Positions 23,182 to 31,479 of a stretch of 64,000 bases of DNA are shown here, piece after piece. Under the pieces are notes generated by a model. It was not told the DNA's origin. It ran no database searches and saw only the letters and a list, made by a program, of their open reading frames with translations. Within the stretch, counting starts at the first letter, position 1. Each line of letters begins with the position of its first letter. A program made the position numbers and the translations under genes. Source of the stretch: Burkholderiales bacterium (GTDB taxonomy: Bacteria; Pseudomonadota; Gammaproteobacteria; Burkholderiales; JAEUOS01); assembly GCA_016790635.1 (NCBI GenBank), contig JAEUOR010000003.1:25528-89527 (forward strand), in the 5' to 3' direction.

Positions 23182-24567
23182 ATGACGTTCAGTCAATTCC
23201 TGTTGATCTTGAAGGCGCGGTTCTGGACCGTGCTTGTGACCTTGGCGCTGGTGGTTGCAGTGACCGTTGGGGTAAGTCTTGTGATTCCGAAGGAGTACAC
23301 AGCCAACACAGCAATCGTAGTTGACGTCAAGTCGCCGGATCCAGTGGCGGGGATGGTACTGCCTGCGCTGATTGCGCCAGGATATATGGCCACGCAAGTC
23401 GACATCATCAACAGCGATCGCGTGGCACAACGCGTGGTGAAGATGCTCAAGCTCGACGAAAGCCCGTCAGTTCGTCAGCAGTGGCAGGAGGCGACAGAAG
23501 GAAAGGGGAACGTCAACACGTGGCTTGCGGAACTGTTGCAGAAGAAGCTTGACGTGCGCCCTTCGCGCGAGAGCAATGTCATCAACATCGGCTTCAGGGG
23601 CGCCGATCCGAAGTTTGCCGCGGCCGTAGCGAACGCGTTCGCGCAGGCCTACATCGACGTCAACCTTGAATTGAAGGTGGAGCCGGCGCGCCAATATGCG
23701 ACTTGGTTCGAAGGACAGGTCAAGCAGGCGCGCGCGCAACTGGAAAAAGCACAGCTTGCGTTGACGGAGTTCACGCAGCGCACGGGCATTGTCGCGGCCG
23801 AAGAGCGGCTCGATTTCGAGAACAACAAGCTGAGTGAGCTATCGATGCAGCTCTCCGCAGTGCAGGCACAGACAGCCGACAGTGCCAGCAAGCAGAAGTC
23901 CGGTGCGAAGGCGGATACCCTTGCCGAGGTAATGCAGAATCCGCTTTTGAATCAACTGAAGGCCGATATCGCTCGACTCGAAGGGCGGCTCAAGGACAGC
24001 AACGTCAATCTTGGCAAGAACCACCCGCAAACGCAGCGGGCTGAGGAGGAGTTGGCGAGCCTGCGATCCAAGCTTGACGCCGAGACAAAGCAGGTGACCA
24101 GTTCCATTGGCACGACGCTTGGCGTGAACCGCCAGAAGGAACAGGAGCTGCGGGCGGCTATCGCGGCCCAGAAAGCCAGAGTGCTCGAACTCAATAAGAC
24201 CCGTGACGAAATCAACGTGCTCAAGCGGGACTTCGAGACCGCGCAGAGAAATTACGAGCTGGTCAGCGTCCGCTCTTCTCAGACAAAGCTGGAGTCGACA
24301 TCGGTGCAGACCAATATCGCAGTCCTGAATGCGGCGCCGGAACCGATCGAACCCTCGCGCCCGCGCATGCTGCTCAACGCAGTAGTGGCGGTCTTTCTGG
24401 GGATATTTCTGGGCGTCGGGCTGGCGTTCATGCGCGAGCTGGCGAACCGCCGGGTGCGCTCGGCCGAGGACCTGTCCGAGTTGATTGGACTTCCGCTTCT
24501 CGCAACCATTCCGAAGGCCGACCTGCCGGGTCGCTCATTTTTCGGGCCAAAAGCGCGTGCAGCATGA
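23182..24567 (+). CDS. epsF: chain-length determinant protein EpsF (Wzz/GNVR type)
   Basis: The 461-residue inner-membrane copolymerase has a Wzz N-terminal domain after a first TM helix (VLVTLALVVAVTVGVSLVI). A long periplasmic coiled coil of roughly residues 170-380 follows, and then a second TM helix (LLNAVVAVFLGIFLGVGLAF). The GNVR-type motif before it, LNAAPEPIEPSRPR, is typical. The C-terminal end (GLPLLATIPKADLPGRSFF) lies in the cytosol near the kinase EpsG. From here the DNA has noticeably more A/T-ending codons than upstream genes. It lies 26 bp after epsE. Confidence 0.93.
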   Translation: MTFSQFLLILKARFWTVLVTLALVVAVTVGVSLVIPKEYTANTAIVVDVKSPDPVAGMVLPALIAPGYMATQVDIINSDRVAQRVVKMLKLDESPSVRQQWQEATEGKGNVNTWLAELLQKKLDVRPSRESNVINIGFRGADPKFAAAVANAFAQAYIDVNLELKVEPARQYATWFEGQVKQARAQLEKAQLALTEFTQRTGIVAAEERLDFENNKLSELSMQLSAVQAQTADSASKQKSGAKADTLAEVMQNPLLNQLKADIARLEGRLKDSNVNLGKNHPQTQRAEEELASLRSKLDAETKQVTSSIGTTLGVNRQKEQELRAAIAAQKARVLELNKTRDEINVLKRDFETAQRNYELVSVRSSQTKLESTSVQTNIAVLNAAPEPIEPSRPRMLLNAVVAVFLGIFLGVGLAFMRELANRRVRSAEDLSELIGLPLLATIPKADLPGRSFFGPKARAA

Positions 24568-24586
24568 CAATGACGACGGAAACTCC

Positions 24587-25462
24587 ATGAGTGCAGTGCC
24601 TGATACCCAAGCCAAGCCCACCGTGAGCCGCGGGAGATCGATCGGCGCGATTCTCATCGATAGTGGTCGACTCACCGCTGAGGACGCAGAGAAGATACTG
24701 CGCCTGCAGAAGGAACGTGGCATGCGCTTCGGCGATGCCGCCCAACAACTGAGGTTGCTGACCGAAGACGATATCCGCTTTGCGCTTGCGCGCCAGTTTG
24801 ACTATCCGTACCTGCCCGCTGGCGACCATAGCCTCTCGCAGGAATTGGTGGCAGCCTACCGGCCGTTTACCGAGCCTGTGGAGCGTTTGCGTGCACTGCG
24901 CAGCCAACTTGTGCTGCGTTGGTTCGACGGCGCGGACTCGCGCAAGGCTCTGGCAATCGTTAGCCCCGGCATTGGGGACGGGCGGAGCTTTCTTGCGGCA
25001 AACCTTGCAATCGTATTTTCGCAACTCGGCGAGCGCACTGTGCTGGTCGATGCGGATTTGCGCAATCCGCGCCAGCATGAGCTTTTTCATCTGGCCAACA
25101 AGGGCGGGCTTTCGGACGTGCTGGCAGGGCGTGCGGGCCCAGAATCCGTCGTGCGAATTCCCAATCTGCTCGGTTTGTCAGTTTTGCCAGCGGGAGCAAC
25201 GCCGCCCAATCCGCAGGAGCTACTTGGGCGTGTTGCGTTCGTGGAACTCCTCCAAGAGTTAGGCAAGAACTTCGATACCATCATCATCGACACACCTGCG
25301 ACCGGTGCGTTCGCCGATGCGCACACTGTGGCCGCGCGTGCAGGCGCGGCCTTGTTGGTTGCGCGCAAGAACCTGACCTCCGCAAGCGAGCTTCAAATGC
25401 TGGCGCGAAGCATGCAGCAAAGTGGCGTGGAGCTCGTGGGCTCAGCACTGAATGTCTCCTGA
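24587..25462 (+). CDS. epsG: chain-length determinant tyrosine kinase EpsG with an N-terminal MshEN-like module
   Basis: The 291-residue cytosolic ATPase is a split Wzc-type kinase. Residues 18-75 form two tandem units, IGAILIDSGRLTAEDAEKIL and FGDAAQQLRLLTEDDIRFAL, each ending LxxxLARQ-like, as in MshEN domains that bind c-di-GMP in type II/IV secretion ATPases. The kinase part has Walker A SPGIGDGRSFLA (126-137) with Arg at the usual Lys position, Walker A' VLVDADLRNP and Walker B FDTIIIDTPA. No tyrosine-rich C-terminal tail is present; it ends ELVGSALNVS. As I recall the EpsG family also has GRS rather than GKS, so this is likely a family trait. Confidence 0.9.
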   Translation: MSAVPDTQAKPTVSRGRSIGAILIDSGRLTAEDAEKILRLQKERGMRFGDAAQQLRLLTEDDIRFALARQFDYPYLPAGDHSLSQELVAAYRPFTEPVERLRALRSQLVLRWFDGADSRKALAIVSPGIGDGRSFLAANLAIVFSQLGERTVLVDADLRNPRQHELFHLANKGGLSDVLAGRAGPESVVRIPNLLGLSVLPAGATPPNPQELLGRVAFVELLQELGKNFDTIIIDTPATGAFADAHTVAARAGAALLVARKNLTSASELQMLARSMQQSGVELVGSALNVS

Positions 25463-25694
25463 AGGCGGGGGCGTGTATCGACGGGCCAAGTCATCATGTT
25501 GCAACGCTGATGGGAGAACATGCTAGCTTGAGGTCATGCAGGATCAAAAGGTGCGATTGCCATGAATTGATGGGTGACGTCGAGATGCCTTGCAGCTCGG
25601 ATTGCGGTGAATGGAAGTTCTGGGTGCCGGGTTGCGGTTCCGAATCAGCCAAGAATCGGCCCCGATAGTTGCTTGGAGTGCGTGGACTAGGATC

Positions 25695-26606
25695 GTGAGC
25701 GCCAATCTGTCATCGATCGATGTGGGTGGTGCCGGCAAGCCGAATCGCCGCCGTGACCTCCTCTTGCCGTGGCTGGGCGTCATAGCCGGCCTCTGCATTC
25801 TCTATGTGCCTAGTCTTTACGGCCTGTTCAAGGGCATCTGGAGCAGCGACGAGCAGGCGCATGGTCCGATCGTGCTGTTAATCGCCTGCTGGCTGATGTA
25901 CCGTAAGTGGCCGTTGATGATGCAAGCGAGCGAAGGGGAGAGGCCGTCAGCTTGGGGCTGGCCTCTGTTTGCGTTCGGTTTGCTGTTGTATGTGATTGGC
26001 CGTTCTCAGGACATATTGATATTCGAAATCGGATCCGCAATCTGGTTGTTGACCGCATTCGCGCTCCTGGTGCGCGGGCCATCGGCGTTCAAAGCGCAAT
26101 GGTTTGCACTCTTCTTTATGCTGTTCATGATTCCTTTACCAAGCCCTGTCGTCGACGCGGTGACGATGCCGATGAAGATGGCAGTTTCGTACGTTGCAGA
26201 AAGCGTGCTGTTTGCCGTTGGCTATCCGATTGCGCGGACCGGCGTGATCTTGCAGGTGGGTCAGTACAAATTGCTAGTTGCAGACGCATGCGCCGGTCTC
26301 CACACGTTGTTCACGCTTGAAGCTCTGGGACTGCTCTACCTCAATCTAGTGCAACGTGACTCGCTGTTCCGCAATGTCGCATTGGCGGTCCTGATCGTGC
26401 CGATATCCTTCACGGCAAACGTGATTCGCGTCATGGTCCTCACGCTCATCACCTATCACTTCGGCGACGCTGCCGGGCAGGGATTTCTGCATGGCTTTGC
26501 AGGGATGGTCCTTTTTCTGTCGGCTCTTCTTCTGATCATAGCGACAGACGCCGTGCTGCAATTCGGCCTTAAGGCTAGGCAACGTCCAGGCGAGGGGCAC
26601 GCATGA
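25695..26606 (+). CDS. xrtB: exosortase B, PEP-CTERM processing membrane transpeptidase
   Basis: A GTG start gives 303 residues; an ATG at 25611 would add 28 residues using rare codons (AGG, ATA, CGA), so GTG is preferred. The integral inner-membrane protein has about eight TM helices. The catalytic triad is visible: Cys199 in VADACAGLHTLF, Arg245 in TANVIRVMVLT and His266 in QGFLHGFAGM. WSSDEQAHGPIVLL near the N-terminus and YHFGDAAGQGFLHG are characteristic of the XrtB branch. It should cut and sort proteins with C-terminal PEP-TM-Arg tails, three of which are encoded at the far end of the island. It overlaps epsI by 4 bp. Confidence 0.93.
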   Translation: MSANLSSIDVGGAGKPNRRRDLLLPWLGVIAGLCILYVPSLYGLFKGIWSSDEQAHGPIVLLIACWLMYRKWPLMMQASEGERPSAWGWPLFAFGLLLYVIGRSQDILIFEIGSAIWLLTAFALLVRGPSAFKAQWFALFFMLFMIPLPSPVVDAVTMPMKMAVSYVAESVLFAVGYPIARTGVILQVGQYKLLVADACAGLHTLFTLEALGLLYLNLVQRDSLFRNVALAVLIVPISFTANVIRVMVLTLITYHFGDAAGQGFLHGFAGMVLFLSALLLIIATDAVLQFGLKARQRPGEGHA

Positions 26607-27292
26607 CGCAGTGGCTGCGAAACAGCATCTTGCTGGCTTCGATGGTGGCCGCATCGGGTCTGGCGCTGGCTCTGAAGCCCAGCGAGAAGGTGGCCGATAG
26701 CGGACCGAAGGTCAATCTTGAGACGATGATTCCGCGCCAGATTGGCGAATGGCGCGAGGCACAGTTCGGCTCCTCCCAGATCGTCGATCCTCAACAGAAG
26801 GCCGCGATCGACAAAATCTATAACCAAACTCTAGCTCGGACCTACGTCAATTCGCGCGGCTACGCGATCATGCTCTCGCTCGCATACGGCAGCGACCAGA
26901 GTGACAGCCTGCAATTGCATAAACCTGAAGTCTGCTATCCCGCACAAGGATTCCAGGTCGAGTCGCGCCAGGTCGGAACGCTGGTGCTGCCGATCGGGGC
27001 GATTCCTGCGACGCGGCTAATGACCACCTTCGGGGCGCGCCGGGAGCCGGTGACTTACTGGACCACCGTGGGTGATGAGGTGATTGTCGGCGGGCTGCAG
27101 AAGAAGCTGGTGGAAATGCGCTTCGGGTTCGGCGGGCGAATCCCCGATGGCATGCTGGTCCGCATTTCCTCCATCGACGGCGACAAGGAGCGGGCATACG
27201 ATCTGCACCGGCAATTCGCCCAAGACATGGTGGGCGCGGTGGCAGCCGATCAGCGCCGCCGTCTGGTGGGTACGCTGGCATTCGGTAATTGA
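26603..27292 (+). CDS. epsI: EpsI family exosortase-associated protein
   Basis: The 229-residue product has an N-terminal signal anchor (NSILLASMVAASGLALAL) and the EpsI family core. That core includes MIPRQIGEWRE, YGSDQSDSLQLHKPEVCYPAQGFQV with the conserved Cys, and TYWTTVGDE. EpsI often follows or is fused to the exosortase and is thought to be periplasmic; its chemistry is not established. It starts inside the xrtB stop codon (ATGA). It is followed by an unusual 473-bp spacer before the variable polysaccharide genes. Confidence 0.9.
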   Translation: MTQWLRNSILLASMVAASGLALALKPSEKVADSGPKVNLETMIPRQIGEWREAQFGSSQIVDPQQKAAIDKIYNQTLARTYVNSRGYAIMLSLAYGSDQSDSLQLHKPEVCYPAQGFQVESRQVGTLVLPIGAIPATRLMTTFGARREPVTYWTTVGDEVIVGGLQKKLVEMRFGFGGRIPDGMLVRISSIDGDKERAYDLHRQFAQDMVGAVAADQRRRLVGTLAFGN

Positions 27293-27765
27293 CCGCGCGT
27301 GGCACATACCAAGCGTCCCTGATCAGCATGACTAATCGGTACAAGACTTGTCTCTTCATCGGCATTATTGCCAACGACTTCGACCCTGTGGTCTTCTCCG
27401 GCGAGAGCATAGCCGCGCAGGACAGCGTGATCCTTGCTTCGAGAAAATGGGGCGTCAAGTGCTCCCTTCCCCCGGTTCGTCGTCCATCTACCCCAACCTC
27501 GCGGCGCGGCAACCCAAGAAGGAATATCTTCCCAGTGGGCCGGCGGGGGCCGGCCATCGGGCTTTCGGAAAATATCCGTTTTGACACCCGCAGGCAGGAC
27601 GACACGTTCAGGGCGTGGATGGACATCCCGCTCGTGGTCAGAATGGGTTGGCGTGCGCCGACGCCCCCGCGAGACAATACCTATTCGGTGGATCAGGAAT
27701 TCGCCTATCTTGGCCAGGGATGATTTTGCCTTGCTGAGGGGTGCACCACATGTCCGGTCCGCCCG
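27293..27765 (+). other. 473-bp spacer between epsI and the flippase gene
   Basis: No convincing gene is visible. Overlapping open frames exist (for example 27319-27723, 134 codons from an ATG), but they lack family signatures and are rich in Arg/Pro/Ser, which is usual for noncoding GC-rich frames. A hairpin with 7-bp stem GGCCGGC/GCCGGCC and GGGG loop lies at 27538-27555. The spacer separates the conserved eps block from the strain-variable part, and could hold a promoter or a decayed gene. Confidence 0.4.
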
Positions 27766-29040
27766 ATGAAGAGTATCGTCAAGGGCAGCGTGCTCGGTGC
27801 CGTGGACCAGGCTCTGCTTAGCGCGTTCAGTCTCCTCCTGAATCTCGCCTTCATCCGCTGGACCGGCAAGGAGGAATTCGGGACCTTTTCACTCGCTATC
27901 GCATCACTCTTGTTGATCCAGAGCATTCAAAACGCGTTGGTGAATTCGCCACTGACGACGCTGCAACCCAGCCTGACCGACGATGACGCGCGAAGGCGTA
28001 CCGCCGGTGCGGGATTCGTGATCCAGTTGGCCCTTGTGGGCATAGCGGCGCTGGTGGTTCTCGTTTGCGCAGGTTGGCTCTCGAGCGATTCGAGTGACGG
28101 CTCCACGTTATGGATGGTATTCGGCGTCGGCGTCGCCGCGATAGGTCTCTTGATACGCGAGTACGTGCGCGGCGGCTTTTTCCTGCTCCAGCAACCAGCG
28201 CGAGCCCTGTCTTCGGATGCACTTTATGTGGGAAGTGCGGCAGTCGCAATCGCTGCAGGCTCAGTCGGGTACGCGTTCGGTGCGACACTGGTGCTGTGCG
28301 TGATTGGTGTCGCGGGCGCTTTGTCGGGATTGCCCGGGATGCTACGGCTCGCGCGTGAACGTTCGACCTTACGCGAGATCCGTGGCGAAGACCTCGGGGA
28401 GTTCGCTATCATCGCGAAGTGGGCCTTGCCAAGCGTCCTCGTGACCTGGGCGTATTCGAACGCCTTCGTCTACATCGTAGACCACTTTTCCGGCAAGGCG
28501 GCTGTAGCCGACCTTTCCGCAGCGCGCTTGCTGCTGGTGCCGTTGACGCTGATCGTTGCAGGCTGGTCCAGCGCATTCCGGCCGCGCGCCAGCGCCATGC
28601 TCGCCGCGTCGCAGCGCGCCCAATTGACGTCGCTGGTTCTGCGTTCGGTCACTGCGGTCGGCGCCATCGTCGTGTGCTACGGCCTGGTGCTCTGGCTTGC
28701 ATTGCCAGTACTCGAACTTCAGTTGCTCGGTGCCAAGTACATCGGCCTGGGGCCGGTTGTGCTTGCCTGGATGGTCTTCTTTGGCATCATGTCGGTCCGC
28801 ATGGTCGGCATGGCCGCCATGATGTCCAGCAAGAGCGCATTCAAGTCGCTGTTCTTCTACGGCCTGGTTGCTCTTGCAGTCGCGGTACCCGGCGTGTTGT
28901 TGGCGGCACGTTCCGATTCGCTTGCCATGGTAGTGCTCGCGCTGGCCGCCGCCGAGGGCGTGCTCGCGGCACTCATCTGGCTGGTGGGCTGGCCGGGCGT
29001 GCTGGCAGGCCAACAGTCACGGGAGGGCGACCATGTCTAG
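27766..29040 (+). CDS. Wzx-like polysaccharide flippase (MATE/MOP superfamily)
   Basis: The 424-residue integral membrane protein has about 12 hydrophobic segments, a proportion typical of flippases. The N-terminus VLGAVDQALLSAFSLLLNLAFIRWTGKEEFG carries the short polar turn plus GxxxFG motif seen in Wzx proteins. It should move the undecaprenyl-linked repeat unit across the inner membrane. It is the first gene of the variable block, and the next glycosyltransferase start overlaps its stop by 8 bp. Confidence 0.85.
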   Translation: MKSIVKGSVLGAVDQALLSAFSLLLNLAFIRWTGKEEFGTFSLAIASLLLIQSIQNALVNSPLTTLQPSLTDDDARRRTAGAGFVIQLALVGIAALVVLVCAGWLSSDSSDGSTLWMVFGVGVAAIGLLIREYVRGGFFLLQQPARALSSDALYVGSAAVAIAAGSVGYAFGATLVLCVIGVAGALSGLPGMLRLARERSTLREIRGEDLGEFAIIAKWALPSVLVTWAYSNAFVYIVDHFSGKAAVADLSAARLLLVPLTLIVAGWSSAFRPRASAMLAASQRAQLTSLVLRSVTAVGAIVVCYGLVLWLALPVLELQLLGAKYIGLGPVVLAWMVFFGIMSVRMVGMAAMMSSKSAFKSLFFYGLVALAVAVPGVLLAARSDSLAMVVLALAAAEGVLAALIWLVGWPGVLAGQQSREGDHV

Positions 29041-30193
29041 GCGTCAGGGCGCCCGCCGCATCCCCGTGCTGCTGGTGGATACGCTGAGTTCCGCGAACGA
29101 TTTCGGGGTTGACCTCGCGGTTGCGCTCGACCCGCTGGTGGACCTGACCGTCTTGACCGTCAAAGGCTCGAGATTGCGCGCGGGTGACTGCGCGCGCGTG
29201 ATCGAGGCGTTCCCGGAGTATTGGGGACGCAGCGGCAGATTCGCCAAGTTGATGGATCAACTTGCCGCGATGCTCATGCTTACGCGGGAGATCTGGCGTC
29301 ATCGCCACGGCGCGATACACGTGCAGTTCTTCAGGGTAGCCTGGATGGAGATGCCGCTTTATCTGCTGCTTCGTCCGCTGATGGCGCGCCTGATCGTGAC
29401 TGCCCACAACGCCCTCCCGCATGAACGCCGCTTCTGGCACAAGTGGACCGCGCGCGTCTGGTACCGACGCCTCGACTGCATCCATGTACTGAGCAGGCAT
29501 ACCGGGGAGATCCTGCAGTCTCAATTCGGCGTGGCGGCCGAACGCATACTCTACGCGCCGCACGGCTGCTACGCGCGCTTCCTGCGCGATCACCCACCTG
29601 CCGCGGCCGCCGGGACGCGGGAAAGGCTGGGCGTGGCGCTCGGGGAGCACCTGGTCCTGTATTGCGGCCTGATGCGTCCCTACAAGGGGGTCGACCGGCT
29701 GATCGATGCCGCTACGCGACTCGCTACGCCGGGTACGCGCATCCACGCGGCCGGCCGCTGCGCCGAGCCGTTGCTTGGCGAGCTGCGAGACCGTCTCAAG
29801 AAGGCGGACTTGGGAGAGCGATTCCGCCTCGTGCCGCAATTCGTGGAGAACCAGGAATTGTCCGATCTTCTGGCCGCAGCCGACCTCGTCGTTTTTCCGT
29901 ATCATCACATCTACCAGAGTGGCGCGGTACTGCTGGCGATGACCTACGGCAAGGCAGTCCTGACCTCGGACCTTGCTGGCTTTCGCGAATATGTGCGTCA
30001 CGGCGAGAGCGGTTGGATTTGCGACACCACCGATCCGGTGGCGTTCGGTGCGGCGATTGACCTGCTGATGCGCGACGAGGCATTGCGCAACAGACTGAGC
30101 AGTGCTGCGCGCCTTGCTTGCGAGACCGAATTCGCCTGGGACCAGATCGCGCACGCCATTGCGGGAGCGTATGCAAGGGAGCCGAAGCAATGA
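29033..30193 (+). CDS. GT4-family glycosyltransferase
   Basis: The 386-residue cytosolic enzyme has a GT-B fold. The C-terminal nucleotide-binding half shows LVLYCGLMRPYKGVDRLIDA (the RxxK-like phosphate contact), FVENQELSDLLAAADLVVFPYHHIYQSG and the acceptor-side AMTYGKAVLTSDLAGFREYV with a conserved EX7E-like region. It should add a sugar to the lipid-linked repeat unit; donor and linkage cannot be told. The codons are more A/T-ending than in the flanks. It overlaps the flippase and the next gene, so the operon is tightly packed. Confidence 0.9.
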   Translation: MSRRQGARRIPVLLVDTLSSANDFGVDLAVALDPLVDLTVLTVKGSRLRAGDCARVIEAFPEYWGRSGRFAKLMDQLAAMLMLTREIWRHRHGAIHVQFFRVAWMEMPLYLLLRPLMARLIVTAHNALPHERRFWHKWTARVWYRRLDCIHVLSRHTGEILQSQFGVAAERILYAPHGCYARFLRDHPPAAAAGTRERLGVALGEHLVLYCGLMRPYKGVDRLIDAATRLATPGTRIHAAGRCAEPLLGELRDRLKKADLGERFRLVPQFVENQELSDLLAAADLVVFPYHHIYQSGAVLLAMTYGKAVLTSDLAGFREYVRHGESGWICDTTDPVAFGAAIDLLMRDEALRNRLSSAARLACETEFAWDQIAHAIAGAYAREPKQ

Positions 30194-31479
30194 GTGCTTC
30201 AGTCGACAAGCCGATAGGCCGATGGACCTTCTACTTCGCGATTTTCTTCACGCTGCTTCCGTTCGGTGCTGGCGCGGAGGGGGCGACCGAAGGCAGCACA
30301 TTGCGGCAGGTGGTCTGGGCCGCGATCTTCTTCAGTGCAGGAATCGTGCTGATTCGCCGGCCTCAATGCTGGTCCATGGCTTGGGATTCGATTCCAAAGA
30401 GCTTCATCGTTCTCCTGCTCTTCGTATGCGGCTCGATCATCTGGAGTCCGGAGCCCTTCGTTTCCTTCAAGCGGGTCATCCAGGTCGTCGGCGTGACGGT
30501 GCTCGCGGCGGCGATGATAGCGGGGGGCAAAGGTTCCTATCGCACGCACCGGTTGGTGACACCGGTACTGCTCCTGGGCACGTTGCTTGCTGTAGCCGTA
30601 GGAGGCGTTTTCCGGGACTTTGCCTTTGCCCCGGACGGTTTCCGCGGTTTCATGGCCACCAAGAACAATTTCGGTCAGCTCGCAGTGTTGAGCATTGTCT
30701 TCGGTATCTCCTACGTCGTGATCGAGAAACGGCTGAGAGCAATTTACATACCCCTCGCATTGCTCGGCCTCGCGGGACTAGGGCTGTCGCGCAGTGTCAC
30801 CTCGATGTGGGCGCTGGCGGCGGTATTCGCGCTCGTTATCGCACCATATTGGTTCATAAAGGCGAGCGTCTCTTGGCGAATCCTCGCGATCGACCTAATA
30901 CTGTGTGTCGTGCTTGGAGCGCATGCTGCTGGCGTGATCTTCGGCTACCCGACGCTGCAGGAGTCGCTGGATGCATTCTTCAGACTGACCCAACGCGACA
31001 TCACGCTTTCCGGAAGAACGTATCTGTGGCAATTGATGTGGGCCGAGATAGAGAAGCACCCGTTGCTCGGCATTGGGTATGGCGGCTTCTGGCTAGGGCT
31101 TAAAGGCGATTCAGGCCAGATTTCGTATCTTGTTCGATGGGGTTACCCGGGTCAGGCACATAACGGATACTTGGATATCCTCAATGAGATCGGGTTAGTG
31201 GGTACCGTACTTACGCTTGTTTTCATATTCCAACATCTGCAGAACTTGACCCGACTTTTTCGTCAGGACGTCGTCGGAGGCTTGTTCCACTTCTCCATCT
31301 TTGTTCTCGTCGCCACAATGAACGTGGCCGAAGCGACGATTCTTCGCACGACTCATCTCTGGTGGATCGTCTTCATGACCTCCGCCTTGGAAGTACAACA
31401 CTTGCTGAATTCGACACCGATGCGAGCCCGGCCTGCCAGCTCGCCGAGCAGATTGTTGCCTACGAAGAGAATGGCATGA
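30190..31479 (+). CDS. O-antigen polymerase/ligase-like membrane protein (Wzy_C domain)
   Basis: The 429-residue product has 10-12 TM helices and a Wzy_C-type signature. After SGRTYLWQLMWAEIEKHPLLGIGYGGFW comes a periplasmic loop with GQAHNGYLDILNEIGLVGT, where the His-Asn-Xaa-Tyr pattern is the family hallmark. In this locus it most likely polymerises flipped repeat units. The start at 30190 overlaps the glycosyltransferase stop, and the stop overlaps the next start (ATGA). Confidence 0.85.
   Translation: MSASVDKPIGRWTFYFAIFFTLLPFGAGAEGATEGSTLRQVVWAAIFFSAGIVLIRRPQCWSMAWDSIPKSFIVLLLFVCGSIIWSPEPFVSFKRVIQVVGVTVLAAAMIAGGKGSYRTHRLVTPVLLLGTLLAVAVGGVFRDFAFAPDGFRGFMATKNNFGQLAVLSIVFGISYVVIEKRLRAIYIPLALLGLAGLGLSRSVTSMWALAAVFALVIAPYWFIKASVSWRILAIDLILCVVLGAHAAGVIFGYPTLQESLDAFFRLTQRDITLSGRTYLWQLMWAEIEKHPLLGIGYGGFWLGLKGDSGQISYLVRWGYPGQAHNGYLDILNEIGLVGTVLTLVFIFQHLQNLTRLFRQDVVGGLFHFSIFVLVATMNVAEATILRTTHLWWIVFMTSALEVQHLLNSTPMRARPASSPSRLLPTKRMA

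Noticed and set aside
27297..27315. Sigma-54-like TGGCAC element with a GG-N10-GC spacing after epsI
   Set aside because: Only the -24 half matches; the -12 part reads AAGC rather than TTGC, and no enhancer-binding regulator gene is near. Chance is likely.
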